DNA of 64,000 bases, taken from positions 682,001 to 746,000 of the forward strand of contig CBDCFV010000006.1 in NCBI GenBank assembly GCA_965216425.1. The letters run 5' to 3'. Positions 8,747 through 17,290 of this stretch are shown in pieces; within the stretch, counting starts at the first letter, position 1, and every line of letters begins with the position of its first letter. The notes under the pieces are model-generated. The model did not search any database. It was given only the letters and a program-made list of their open reading frames with translations, and had not been told where the DNA came from. A program made the position numbers and the translations under genes. This DNA is from CBDCFV01 sp965216425 (GTDB taxonomy: Bacteria; Chloroflexota; Dehalococcoidia; Lucifugimonadales; UBA3495).

Positions 8747-9127
8747 CTACGTCTCTTGATTCTTGGATGTGCCATTCTCCGCCAAGGCCAGCATTCGAGC
8801 AACAAAGTCGTGTACCTTGGGGCCATCCAATTCTATTTCGTAGTCTTCCAGGAACCCGTGGTAGAAATTCTTGTGGAATTTCTCGGCGGCCAAATATCCC
8901 TCCGATATACCACGATCGTCATACTCGGCAGCCAGCCGCTCTACGGCGTGCTTCATGGCGGCGTGATTATTATTCGGCAAGCCTCGCTCCGCGAGCAAGG
9001 CCAGCAGAGCATGGGAGGCGGCGCCCCAGAGCTTTTCGGACCCTTGGAACTTGTCTCCGGTAGTGAAATAATAATCGGCGGCTTCCAGGAAGCGGTAGGC
9101 GGTTTCCTTGTGTTCCTGAATTTGCAT
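8747..9127 (-). CDS. PaREP1/HEPN-like small helical protein
   Basis: A 126-residue all-helical protein. AADYYFTTGDKFQGSEKLWG followed by AASHALLALLAERG resembles the PaREP1 family, a HEPN-like group common in archaea and in some Chloroflexota. No RX4-6H ribonuclease motif is obvious. It sits between the M24 peptidase (10 bp upstream) and efp (32 bp downstream), so it is probably part of the same transcript. Function unknown; family assignment is by motif recall only. Confidence 0.6.
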   Translation of the reverse strand: MQIQEHKETAYRFLEAADYYFTTGDKFQGSEKLWGAASHALLALLAERGLPNNNHAAMKHAVERLAAEYDDRGISEGYLAAEKFHKNFYHGFLEDYEIELDGPKVHDFVARMLALAENGTSKNQET

Positions 9128-9136
9128 ATCGTGCCG

Positions 9137-10204
9137 CTACTTGCCAGCCTTACTCAGGACCTTGGCCCCGTCATCCCCCAAGACCACGATGTCTTCAATG
9201 CGGATGCCGCCCCAACCGGTCAAGTAAATCCCCGGCTCCACGGTGAACACCATGTTGGGCTCCAATTTGTCAGGCGACCTGGGGCTCACGCGCGGGCTCT
9301 CGTGGACGGCCAAGCCAACGCCGTGGCCAAGGCTGTGGCCAAAGTTGTCCCCATAACCCGCTTCGCCAATTACCGCTCGGGACAGGTCGTCGCAATCCTC
9401 GCCGGTCATGCCTGGCCTGACGGTGTTGATTGCCGTAAGCTGCGCCCCCAGCACAATGTCGTAAATCTTGCGGAAGGTCTCGTCGGGTTCGCCAACCACT
9501 ACGGTGCGCGTGATATCGGAGCAGTACCCCTCCACAATTGCGCCCATGTCAATCACTATCGGCTCCCCCGCTTGAATAGCACGGTCAGATGGACGGTGGT
9601 GGGCCATGGCGCCGTTCGGGCCGGAGGCTACGATGGTGTCGAAGCTGATGCCGTCAGCGCCGAAGTCCCGCATCGCCATTTCCATGCGCCAAGCCACTTC
9701 CCTCTCGGTCATACCTACTGTTATGTTGGGACACACCACTTCCATTGCCGCGTCGGAAGCGTCGATGGCTCTTTGCAGCAAAGCCAACTCGCGCTGGTCC
9801 TTGAATACCCGTCCTTCCTCCGGCATCTCGGCCGTGGCGATCATGGAAACCTGGCTCAGAGCGCTGTCGTCCTTAACGGCGCCGACCAAGCTGTTGTAGG
9901 TCGCTACCGTCATGTCCCGGCTTTCAAAACCGACGCGCTTGACGCCGGTCTCCTTCAATTGCTCAAGAAACCAGTCCCAGCCGCCCCGTACCTGCATCAC
10001 TTGGAAGTCGGGAGCTTGGTTGGTTGCCTGTTCGGTGTACCGGGAGTCGGTGACAAGGACCGCCCGTTCCGAAGAGATAAAGAGATAACCGGCAGACCCT
10101 GTGAAACCCGACAAGTATCGGCGATTTTCCGGCGCCGAAATCAACAGGGCGTCCAACTCTTTCTCTGGAAACTGGGCCACCAACCTGTTCAAGCGGTCGC
10201 TCAT
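9137..10204 (-). CDS. pepQ: Xaa-Pro peptidase, M24 family
   Basis: A metallopeptidase that cleaves X-Pro bonds. The N-terminal creatinase-like domain (about 1-130) includes RYLSGFTGSAGYLFIS. The C-terminal pita-bread domain carries the metal ligands: two Asp (PIVIDMGAIVEGYCSDITRT), His in SLGHGVGLAVHE, and Glu in FTVEPGIYL and GGIRIEDIVVL. Length (355) is typical of YpdF/PepQ-type enzymes. ATGA overlap with aroQ (4 bp) indicates translational coupling. The exact substrate is not decided by sequence. Confidence 0.92.
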   Translation of the reverse strand: MSDRLNRLVAQFPEKELDALLISAPENRRYLSGFTGSAGYLFISSERAVLVTDSRYTEQATNQAPDFQVMQVRGGWDWFLEQLKETGVKRVGFESRDMTVATYNSLVGAVKDDSALSQVSMIATAEMPEEGRVFKDQRELALLQRAIDASDAAMEVVCPNITVGMTEREVAWRMEMAMRDFGADGISFDTIVASGPNGAMAHHRPSDRAIQAGEPIVIDMGAIVEGYCSDITRTVVVGEPDETFRKIYDIVLGAQLTAINTVRPGMTGEDCDDLSRAVIGEAGYGDNFGHSLGHGVGLAVHESPRVSPRSPDKLEPNMVFTVEPGIYLTGWGGIRIEDIVVLGDDGAKVLSKAGK

Positions 10205-10650
10205 GCCGCTTCCTCCTCCTTCGTTTGCGCAGCAAGGATGTCCAGAGCCGCAGTATAGCTTCTAAAGCCAAACCCGGCAATTGTACCTCTCGCGACGTCG
10301 CTGATTACCGAGTGGCGCCGGTACTCCTCCCTCGCTTGGGGGTTACCCAAGTGGACTTCGATCACCGGCACTTTGGCGTCGATCAAGGCGTCCTTCAACG
10401 AAAGTCCGTAGCCGGTCAGGGCGCCTGGGTTGAGGATGATCCCCTGAATCTTTCCCCAGTTTTCCTGGATACAATCGATCAGGCTTCCCTCATGGTTGGA
10501 CTGAAAGAATGCGACCTCGACGCCAAGCCTGTCCGCCAAGGAAGCAATCTCTTCGTTCACTTGGTCCAACGTCCTGGTTCCGTAAATGTTGACGTCGCGG
10601 CGACCGAGGATATTGATGTTAGGCCCGTTCATCACAAGGAACCTAGCCAA
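10201..10650 (-). CDS. aroQ: 3-dehydroquinate dehydratase, type II
   Basis: Type II dehydroquinase removes water from 3-dehydroquinate in the shikimate pathway. Seen: NGPNINILGRRDVNIYG (active-site Arg and Tyr), FFQSNHEGSLIDCI, NPGALTGYGLSLKDAL, and VHLGNPQAREEYRRHSVIS with the catalytic His. The frame is open far upstream into xerC. I chose TTG at 10650, one base past the xerC stop, because GGAGG lies 9 bp before it and it gives MARFLVMNGPN, the normal N-terminus and 149 residues. ATG 10632 would cut off the first strand. Confidence 0.93.
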   Translation of the reverse strand: MARFLVMNGPNINILGRRDVNIYGTRTLDQVNEEIASLADRLGVEVAFFQSNHEGSLIDCIQENWGKIQGIILNPGALTGYGLSLKDALIDAKVPVIEVHLGNPQAREEYRRHSVISDVARGTIAGFGFRSYTAALDILAAQTKEEEAA

Positions 10651-10651
10651 T

Positions 10652-11788
10652 TCAGTTGGCCTCCACGTTTTCCATAGTTGAAGAAGTTGAAGATTCTTCT
10701 TGCGCAGCGGCAGCGTCCGGATCGGCCAGGGCGTCACCGGCGTCATCATTGTCCTGACCAGACCCGTCCGGAACAACCCCGACAGTCCGGGCATCGCCGA
10801 GAGGATGATTGGCAAGGTACGACGACAAGGCTTCTTGCTTGGTTACGTGGGCGTAAATCTGCGTTGTGTTGGGACTGGAATGGCCCAGCAACTCCTGTAT
10901 CACCCGCAGGTCCGCCCCGCCTTCCAGCATGTGCGTGGCGAAGGTGTGCCGTAACGTATGAGGATGCACGCCGTCTCGTGTTTGGGCTTGGCCGGAGTAA
11001 CGCTCGACCAGTTTTTCTATGCTTCTGCGGGAGAGGCGTTTCCCGTACCGGTTCAAGAACAGGGCCGGCTCAGGGCCGGATGCCACTTCAGGTCTGGACT
11101 CCTGGAGGTACCGCCGCAAAGCGGCAGCCGCGTGTTGACCGAACACCACCGACCGCTCCTTGGACCCCTTTCCTCTCACCAATATTTCCTGGCGGTCAAA
11201 GTTGACGTGGGGGATGTCCATCGACTGGATTTCCGCCAGCCTGACGCCGCAGGCATAAAGCACCTCGAGGATCGCCCGGTCCCGGATGCCCATAGCCGTC
11301 GATTCGTCCGGGGTCTCCAGCAAGCGCTGCACTTCTTTCTGGCCCAGAAACACGGGAAGGGGCTTATCGAGTTTTACGCTGAAGCTGCGACCTGAGGGGA
11401 CCGGGGTGATGTTGAACAATCCCTGTTGCACCAGGAATTGATAAAACGACCGTAGCACAGTCAGCTTGCGGGAGATGCTCACCCGGGCGTAGCCCTTGTT
11501 TCCTTCCTTGGCTTCCAAGGCGAGCCACGCAAGAAAGCCACGCAACATGGGCCGGTCCATATCCTCAAGGGTTAGTCCTTGCAGTTGAAGATACGTCCGG
11601 AATGACCGGATGTCGTCCAGATAAACGCGGACGGTGTTTTCGGACAGGCCCTTTTGACCTCTCAGATAGTAGGGGTACCGCTCCACCAGCGCGTCCAACC
11701 GCGTTAGCTCCGGACTTGTCGCGTCCCCAGAGCCTTGAGGGTCCGGTTCCTCCGGGGCCTGACGGGTGATGGAATGGTTAAGAGCCAA
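10652..11788 (-). CDS. xerC: Tyrosine recombinase XerC/XerD-type
   Basis: A site-specific recombinase of the type that resolves chromosome dimers. The N-terminal SAM-like core-binding domain (about 30-130) contains LSENTVRVYLDDIRSF. The catalytic set is complete: Arg in YACGVRLAEIQ, Lys in VRGKGSKERSV, HTLRHTFATHML, and LLGHSSPNTTQIYAHV with the nucleophilic Tyr. It is longer than E. coli XerC because of a 50-residue Asp/Ser-rich C-terminal tail. The start is TTG inside the end of topA (11-bp overlap), with AGGAG about 10 bp upstream. The neighbours argue for a housekeeping role rather than a phage or integron integrase. Confidence 0.9.
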   Translation of the reverse strand: MALNHSITRQAPEEPDPQGSGDATSPELTRLDALVERYPYYLRGQKGLSENTVRVYLDDIRSFRTYLQLQGLTLEDMDRPMLRGFLAWLALEAKEGNKGYARVSISRKLTVLRSFYQFLVQQGLFNITPVPSGRSFSVKLDKPLPVFLGQKEVQRLLETPDESTAMGIRDRAILEVLYACGVRLAEIQSMDIPHVNFDRQEILVRGKGSKERSVVFGQHAAAALRRYLQESRPEVASGPEPALFLNRYGKRLSRRSIEKLVERYSGQAQTRDGVHPHTLRHTFATHMLEGGADLRVIQELLGHSSPNTTQIYAHVTKQEALSSYLANHPLGDARTVGVVPDGSGQDNDDAGDALADPDAAAAQEESSTSSTMENVEAN

Positions 11789-14159
11789 CTGCCTCCAACT
11801 CCTGGGCCGCGTCCCCGATCGCCTCCTGCCAACTGCAAGAGGTACATGCCGAGTTGTTGCGGGCCTTCTGCACCATCAGGCCGCCGCACTCGGGGCAAGG
11901 CGTTGGCAATGGCGGCTGGTTAAGCAGCAAGTCGCAGTTGGGGTACTTGGAGCAGCCCCAGAAGGGCCGTCCGCCCTTCCCCCGGGCGCGACGCTCCACG
12001 ATGTCTCCGCCGCACTTTGGGCAAGCAACCCCGGTCTTTTTCAGCAGGTTGCGGCGATTATCGCAAGGATTCTCGTCGGCGTTGTAGCCGGTGCAAGCCA
12101 GGAAGCGCCCATAGCGGCCCGACTTGATGACCATTGGCCGGCTGCATTTCTCGCAGACCTCATCGGTCTCTTCCTCGAACGGCTGCGACGGATTGTCGCC
12201 CATGTCCTTGGTGTTGCGGCACTTGGGATAGCCGGTACAAGCCATGAAGCGCCCGAACCGGCCCGACTTTATCGACATGGGGCTGCCGCACTTTTCGCAG
12301 ACCTCGTCCGTCTCTTCAGCACGGGTGAAGGTCTCGGTAGCTTGGTTCAACGCTTCATGGAACGGGTTATAAAAATCGCGCAACACCGGCACCCAATCAC
12401 GCTCACCTTGCGCCACGTCGTCCAGGTCTTCTTCCATTCGTGCGGTGAAGTCGAGATCCATGACGTCAGTAAAGTGCTCTGTGAGCAGGTCGGTCACGGT
12501 AAAGCCCAAAGGCGTCGGCGTGAGCCGATTGCGTTCCCTGTCCACGTACAGCCGGCCTACCAGAGTGCCGATGGTCGGAGCATAGGTGCTGGGGCGTCCG
12601 ATGCCCTTTTCCTCCATTTCCTTGATGAGCGTAGCTTCAGTATAGCGAGGGGGCGGCTCAGTGAAGTGCTGATTAGCCTCCAGTTTCGCGCATTCCAAAG
12701 CGTCGTCAACGGCGAGGACCGGCAGCGTCTTGCTGCTGTCGCCGTCATTGCTGTCGTCTCGCCCCTCCAGGTAGACCGCCCGGAAGCCGGCAAACTTCAG
12801 GACGGACCCTGTGGCGCGGAAGTTATAAATACTGCCGGAGTTACAGGCTGCGTCGATATCAGCGGTGGTGGCCTCGGATATGGCATCGGCCATCTGGCTG
12901 GCCAGCATCCGGGACCAGATAAGAGTGTACAGGTTCAATTGTTCGGTAGTCAGATGTGAACGCAGCGATTGCGGGTCGCGCCGTATGGAGGTGGGGCGAA
13001 TGGCCTCGTGGGCCTCTTGGGCTCCCTTGGCCCGCCGGGTGAACACCCTCGGCTTGGCCGGCTTGTGGTCTTTGCCGTAGCGCCCCTCGATGTACTCCCG
13101 CACTTCGGCGATGGCGGACGTGGCAACTTGAGTGGAGTCGGTGCGCATGTAGGTAATCAAACCCACCGGAGCGCCGCCGTCAACGTCCAGGCCCTCGTAG
13201 AGTTGCTGGGCAACGGACATGGTCCGCTGGGCGGTGAATCGAAGCTTTCGGCCCGCCTCCTGTTGCAGCGTACTGGTAATGAAAGGAGCCGCCGGGCGCT
13301 GTCGGACATCGCGCTTGCGGACGTCGGCCACTTTGTAGAACGCACCGGACAATTCGGTCTCGTACTGCCGGGCCTCCTCTTCCTTGGCTAAGCTTATGCG
13401 CTTGCGTTGTCCCTTCACTGAGTGGAGGGCCGCGCCAAACTGGATGGCGTCGCCTTCTTTTTGGAGTAATGCGTCGATAGTCCAGGACTCCACCGGGACG
13501 AAAGCCTGTATCTCCCGCTCCCGGTCTACGACGAGCCGCAGCGCCACCGACTGGACCCGCCCTGCCGAAAGGCCCCGTTGCACCCTGCGCCACAGCAGCG
13601 GACTGATTTGATAGCCAACCAGCCGGTCCAGTATGCGCCGGGCCTGCTGGGCGTTCACCAACTGCATGTCGATGTCCCTGGGGTTTTTGAACGCCTCTTC
13701 CACCGCGTCTTTGGTAATTTCGTGGAAAACCACCCTCTTTGGCGGGACCGTTCGCTGGTCCCATTTTGCGGCAGCTTGCAGGTGCCACGAAATGGCTTCG
13801 CCTTCCCGGTCAGGGTCGGTCGCCAGATAGATGCTTGAAGCGCCCTCACCGGCTTTCTTCAAGTCGTTCAGGATGGTCCGCTTGTCCCTCATCACGACGT
13901 AGGACGGTTCAAAGTCGTGCTCCACGTCCACGCCGATTTTGCTCTTCGGCAGGTCGCGCACATGGCCTTGGGATGCTGCCACGACGTACTTGTTCCCTAG
14001 TATCTGTCCCACAGTGCGGGCCTTCGCGGGAGACTCTACGATCACCAGGTTTTTGCCGGCCGCACTGCGACGAGGCGCCGATTTGGTCGGTTTCTTAGTG
14101 GCGCCGGATACAGCCTTGCGCCCCTTGGGTTTGACTGCCGGCTTGGATTTAGTTGCCAT
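11778..14159 (-). CDS. topA: DNA topoisomerase I (type IA)
   Basis: Relaxes negative supercoils. The N-terminal TOPRIM domain reads NLVIVESPAKARTVGQIL, with the metal DxDxE in YLATDPDREGEAISWHL. The active-site Tyr is in VGLITYMRTDSTQV. At the C-terminus there are four cysteine clusters of the zinc-ribbon type (starting CEKCGSPM, CEKCSRPM, CPKCGGDI and CPECGGLM). The N-terminus carries a Lys/Pro/Ala-rich stretch of about 35 residues before the TOPRIM fold. It overlaps dprA by 11 bp upstream and xerC by 11 bp downstream. Confidence 0.96.
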   Translation of the reverse strand: MATKSKPAVKPKGRKAVSGATKKPTKSAPRRSAAGKNLVIVESPAKARTVGQILGNKYVVAASQGHVRDLPKSKIGVDVEHDFEPSYVVMRDKRTILNDLKKAGEGASSIYLATDPDREGEAISWHLQAAAKWDQRTVPPKRVVFHEITKDAVEEAFKNPRDIDMQLVNAQQARRILDRLVGYQISPLLWRRVQRGLSAGRVQSVALRLVVDREREIQAFVPVESWTIDALLQKEGDAIQFGAALHSVKGQRKRISLAKEEEARQYETELSGAFYKVADVRKRDVRQRPAAPFITSTLQQEAGRKLRFTAQRTMSVAQQLYEGLDVDGGAPVGLITYMRTDSTQVATSAIAEVREYIEGRYGKDHKPAKPRVFTRRAKGAQEAHEAIRPTSIRRDPQSLRSHLTTEQLNLYTLIWSRMLASQMADAISEATTADIDAACNSGSIYNFRATGSVLKFAGFRAVYLEGRDDSNDGDSSKTLPVLAVDDALECAKLEANQHFTEPPPRYTEATLIKEMEEKGIGRPSTYAPTIGTLVGRLYVDRERNRLTPTPLGFTVTDLLTEHFTDVMDLDFTARMEEDLDDVAQGERDWVPVLRDFYNPFHEALNQATETFTRAEETDEVCEKCGSPMSIKSGRFGRFMACTGYPKCRNTKDMGDNPSQPFEEETDEVCEKCSRPMVIKSGRYGRFLACTGYNADENPCDNRRNLLKKTGVACPKCGGDIVERRARGKGGRPFWGCSKYPNCDLLLNQPPLPTPCPECGGLMVQKARNNSACTSCSWQEAIGDAAQELEAVGS

Positions 14160-15267
14160 ATGCTTGGGATACCTCCCGGACTCTAACGTAATGCATACAC
14201 CCCACCTGTTGGATCAAACCCTTGAGCTCCAATATGGCCAACATGCTGCTGGCAGCCGCGATGGGAATATTGGCAGTCCTGCGAATATCGTCAATGTGCA
14301 GCGGTTCTTCGTTGAGATGCCTCAACAGCGACAGCTCGTCGTCATCCTCAGGCACTTCAGGTATCTCCGGCATGGGCAAAGGCGGCTGATAGGCGACCGT
14401 CGTCAAGTTTAGCTCCTCCAGGATGTCCTCGACACTGGAAACCAGTTTGGCGCCGTCCTGGATTAACCTGTTGGTCAACTTGCTCATCGGAGAAAATATG
14501 CTGCCCGGTACGCAGAAGACTTCCCTGTTCTGTTCAAGCGCATGATACACCGTCCACCGGGCGCCGCTACCCTCTCCGGCTTCCACCACCAGTGTTCCCA
14601 GGGTCATCCCGCTGATCAACCGGTTCCTGCGGGGAAAACTCCGTGCCTCGGGCCTCACACCCAGAGGGTACTCGCTCACCACGGCGCCGTTTTCGGTAAT
14701 CTGTTGCGCCAGGTTGGCGTGTTCAGGAGGGTATATAGTGTGCAACCCGTTGGCCAGGACCGCCACTGTGCGCCCTCCGCCTTCCAATGCAACCCGATGG
14801 GCGACGCTGTCAACGCCTCGGGCCAAACCGCTGACGACGGCAATGCCGTTTCTGGTGAGGTCTTGAGTTAACGCGCTCGCAACCTCCCTGCCGTAGCTGG
14901 TTGGGCCACGCGTGCCCACAACCGCCACCGAGCGTTCATCGGAGGGGAGTAGAGTCCCTCTATAGTATAAGACAGCCGGTGGGTCGGCGATCTCCTTGAG
15001 GCGGGACGGGTACGTTTCGTCATGCCAATTTACCACCTGCACCCCGGCGCGGTTAAGCCTCTCCATCTCCAGGTCCGGGGAGGTCCGCGCCCTTACGGCG
15101 TCAACCTCTCGGATAACGCGATCGTCCATACCCGCAAACTTAAGGTCAGACCCGCTTGCGTGCCAAGCCCTCTCAAGGCCCCCAAAGCAGGCCTCAAGCT
15201 TCCGAAACTTAACCGTCCCCAACCGGGCAACTTGGTTCAACGCGACCCAATACTTAATGTCCGTCAT
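14149..15267 (-). CDS. dprA: DNA processing protein DprA
   Basis: DprA loads RecA on incoming single-stranded DNA in natural transformation. The Rossmann-like Smf domain shows VAVVGTRGPTSYGREVA, VVSGLARGVDSVAHRVAL and FPRRNRLISGM, then the GSGARWTVYHAL region. A C-terminal winged helix (about 300-365) contains LHIDDIRRTANIPIAAASSM. The N-terminal 70 residues are HhH/SAM-like. It is the first gene of the minus-strand block ending at the formyltransferase and overlaps topA by 11 bp. Confidence 0.94.
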   Translation of the reverse strand: MTDIKYWVALNQVARLGTVKFRKLEACFGGLERAWHASGSDLKFAGMDDRVIREVDAVRARTSPDLEMERLNRAGVQVVNWHDETYPSRLKEIADPPAVLYYRGTLLPSDERSVAVVGTRGPTSYGREVASALTQDLTRNGIAVVSGLARGVDSVAHRVALEGGGRTVAVLANGLHTIYPPEHANLAQQITENGAVVSEYPLGVRPEARSFPRRNRLISGMTLGTLVVEAGEGSGARWTVYHALEQNREVFCVPGSIFSPMSKLTNRLIQDGAKLVSSVEDILEELNLTTVAYQPPLPMPEIPEVPEDDDELSLLRHLNEEPLHIDDIRRTANIPIAAASSMLAILELKGLIQQVGCMHYVRVREVSQAYGN

Positions 15268-15466
15268 GCGAGCGATTCTAGCATACGCTCAATTCTACAA
15301 ACAACGATGCCCGTGCCGAAGGGCGGGGCCTTTTCATATTCGTAGCCCGCCATAGGTCCAATATAGTGAGTTGGTCGTGTTAACAACGGGCGGCTGCTCA
15401 TAACAAACTCGGGATGAAAGTAGCAAGCAACGGTGTGGCGAAAATGAAAATGCTTTGTACACGACC

Positions 15467-15620
15467 CAGGGCCATTTCATTTTCTCGTCTTTCCCACGCA
15501 GGCGGGAAACCATATAGTCTTACCACGAGAAGGTTGCCGCAGGCCACGGTGATGTGGATTCCCGCTTTCGCGGGAAAGACGGGACCGATGTAACCCAACC
15601 CGGAGAATGAAAATGCTCTG
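15467..15620. repeat. Palindromic mobile repeat, copy A
   Basis: About 154 bp. Outer ends are AGGGCCATTTCATTTTC and an inverted GAGAATGAAAATGCTCT. The inner stem is GTCTTTCCC pairing with GGGAAAGAC. It is flanked by imperfect direct repeats GCTTTGTACACGACC (left) and GCTCTGTATACGACC (right). Copies B-D are at 19.6, 28.1 and 61.7 kb. The rest of the dprA-IS630 gap (15268-15758) has no credible gene. Confidence 0.8.
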
Positions 15621-15836
15621 TATACGACCTATTACCTCTTGACAGTGCCGCCTCCGTCGGACATCAGGTATTGGGGATCAATCACGAAGCGGGAGGAGGA
15701 GAAGAGATGCAGCACCACGAGTCCCACGAATGCGACACCCACGAACACGCTCACGTCCACTAGTAGTCAGTCAACTTTGATGTTGAAAGTCATACAGGAA
15801 ACTGGCTGATAATCGTATACTGCTGGGGATGAATCG

Positions 15837-16328
15837 GTGATGTTGGGGGTGGCGGTGATGATCAGGGATAAGTACGCCGTGCGGTTGGCGCCGGAACAAC
15901 GGGAAGAACTCCAGAATCTGATTCGGGTTGGGAAAAGCTCCGCCCGAGTGACCGCCAGGGCGCGGATTCTGCTCAAGAGCAACGATGGTTGGGCCGCTCC
16001 CAAGGTGGCCGAAGCCCTGGACGTGGCGCTGGGCACCGTGTACCGGATTAAGCAGCGCTTTACCGGGGAAGGGCTGGACGGGGCCCTGTGGGATCGGCGT
16101 CAAGTCAACCGGCACCGCAAGCTGGACGACCGGGGCGAAGCCCACCTCATCGCGCTGGCCTGCAGTCCAGCGCCTGAAGGCCACGACCACTGGACCCTGC
16201 GCCTGCTGGCTGGCAAGGTGGTGGAACTGGGGTTGGCGTCCACCATGTCCCACGAGGGAGTGCGTAAACGGCTCAAAAAAACGCTCTCAAGCCATGGCAG
16301 AAGCAGGAGTGGTGCATCCCCAAGGTGA
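15837..16328 (+). CDS. IS630 transposase, N-terminal frame
   Basis: Encodes the DNA-binding half of an IS630 transposase: two helix-turn-helix units (ARVTARARILLKS and PKVAEALDVALGTVYRIKQR) and the Leu-rich linker before the catalytic domain. The product proper may begin at the ATG at 15858 (MIRDKYAVRLAPEQ). After RKRLKK the zero frame reads TLSSHGRSRSG and stops at 16328. The -1 frame continues NALKPWQKQEWCIPKVS, the standard family sequence. The shift point is a run of seven A at 16275-16281, suited to -1 slippage or transcript slippage, so a full-length transposase of about 380 residues could be made. Confidence 0.85.
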   Translation: MMLGVAVMIRDKYAVRLAPEQREELQNLIRVGKSSARVTARARILLKSNDGWAAPKVAEALDVALGTVYRIKQRFTGEGLDGALWDRRQVNRHRKLDDRGEAHLIALACSPAPEGHDHWTLRLLAGKVVELGLASTMSHEGVRKRLKKTLSSHGRSRSGASPR

Positions 16329-16981
16329 GCGCCGAGTTCGTGGCCCACATGGAGGACGTGCTGGACCTGTACGCCGAGCCATATGACCCCCAGCGGCCGG
16401 TGGTCTGCTTTGACGAGACCTCCACCCAGTTGCTGGCGGAGACTCGGCCCCCACTGCCACCCGAGCCGGGGCGCCCCCTGCGGCAGGACTACGAGTACCG
16501 CCGGGAGGGCACTCGAAACCTGTTCCTGGCCTGCGAGCCGTTGGCGGGTTGGCGGCATGTGGCAGTGACCCAGCGGCGCACGATGCAGGACTTCGCCCAT
16601 CAGATGCGCTGGCTGGTGGATGAAGCCTACCCGCAGGTCACAGTGGTGCGGGTGGTCCTGGACAATCTGAACACCCATCGCCCAGCGTCGCTGTACGAGA
16701 CGTTCCAGGCGGCGGAGGCCCGGAGGATTGCGAAACGGCTGGAGTTCCACTACACCCCCAAGCACGGGAGTTGGTTGAACATGGCGGAAATCGAGTTCAG
16801 CGTACTGTCCCGCTGCTGCCTGAAGCAACGGCTCCCCAACGAAGAGGCTCTCGGGAGGGAAGTCCAGGCGTTAGTGCGGGAGCGCAACGCCGCCCGAACC
16901 ACCATCAACTGGCGGTTCAACACCCAGGATGCCAGGACCAAACTTCACCGCCTTTACCCTTTTGATTCCAAAGTTGACTGA
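16325..16981 (+). CDS. IS630 transposase, catalytic DDE frame
   Basis: Carries the catalytic triad of IS630 transposases: Asp in VVCFDETS, Asp in VVLDNLNTH, and Glu in LNMAEIEFSVL. The GTG at 16325 overlaps the previous stop by 4 bp, but homology continues upstream in this frame to about 16280, so independent translation is less likely than frameshifting. The gene ends inside the right inverted repeat. All catalytic residues look intact. Confidence 0.85.
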   Translation: MSAEFVAHMEDVLDLYAEPYDPQRPVVCFDETSTQLLAETRPPLPPEPGRPLRQDYEYRREGTRNLFLACEPLAGWRHVAVTQRRTMQDFAHQMRWLVDEAYPQVTVVRVVLDNLNTHRPASLYETFQAAEARRIAKRLEFHYTPKHGSWLNMAEIEFSVLSRCCLKQRLPNEEALGREVQALVRERNAARTTINWRFNTQDARTKLHRLYPFDSKVD

Positions 16982-16982
16982 C

Positions 16983-17119
16983 TACTAGTACCGTTTCCAC
17001 TTGAATATGCCTTATACCGGATATTTGTTTCACCTGTTAGTCATTCCCGCGCAAGCAGGAATCCAGAGTTAGAGGCAGCTTTCCAGTATCAACAAATCTA
17101 GCTGGAAACGGTACTAGTA
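16983..17119. mobile_element. Miniature inverted-repeat element abutting IS630
   Basis: A 137-bp element with perfect 17-bp terminal inverted repeats, TACTAGTACCGTTTCCA at 16983-16999 and its complement at 17103-17119. No coding capacity. The centre holds a GTCATTCCCGCGCAAGCAGG hairpin motif (about 17040). Its left end is shared with the right end of the IS630 copy. Confidence 0.8.
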
Positions 17120-17267
17120 TTACAACGACGGATTGCCAAATATGGTATCTACCCCTTTCTTAATTTGGCCACGAGCGAGCTATCGCGGTGGGTTCATCGC
17201 AGTACGTTGTCAGTTTCCAATTGTTCGCGAATATCTCCCTGCCAGATAATCTGTCGTTGTAATACTA
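17115..17267. mobile_element. Second miniature inverted-repeat element
   Basis: A 153-bp element with 20-bp inverted ends (one mismatch): TAGTATTACAACGACGGATT at 17115-17134 and AATCTGTCGTTGTAATACTA at 17248-17267. It is non-coding. Its left edge overlaps the right edge of the preceding element by the TAGTA bases. Confidence 0.75.
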
Positions 17268-17290
17268 AGAACAGGTTGCAGCACACACCC

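Larger units (their letters stand above)
15759..16989 (+). mobile_element. IS630-family insertion sequence
   Basis: A complete element of about 1.23 kb. Perfect 21-bp terminal inverted repeats lie at 15759-15779 and 16969-16989 (ACTAGTAGTCAGTCAACTTT plus G on the left). They contain the TA dinucleotide that IS630/Tc1-type elements duplicate. Inside are two overlapping transposase frames joined by a likely frameshift. The right end abuts a miniature inverted-repeat element. Confidence 0.9.

Noticed and set aside
8756..10258. A 500-codon open frame on the plus strand
   Set aside because: It is wholly antisense to the M24 peptidase and PaREP1-like genes, has no recognisable motif, and reflects codon bias of the real genes.
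11766..12959. A 397-codon plus-strand frame antisense to topA
   Set aside because: Shadow of the topA coding sequence; no conserved features.
15398..15598. Short frame encoding a FPAKAGIH-type peptide
   Set aside because: It is the translated palindromic repeat (same peptide appears from copies B and C), not a gene.
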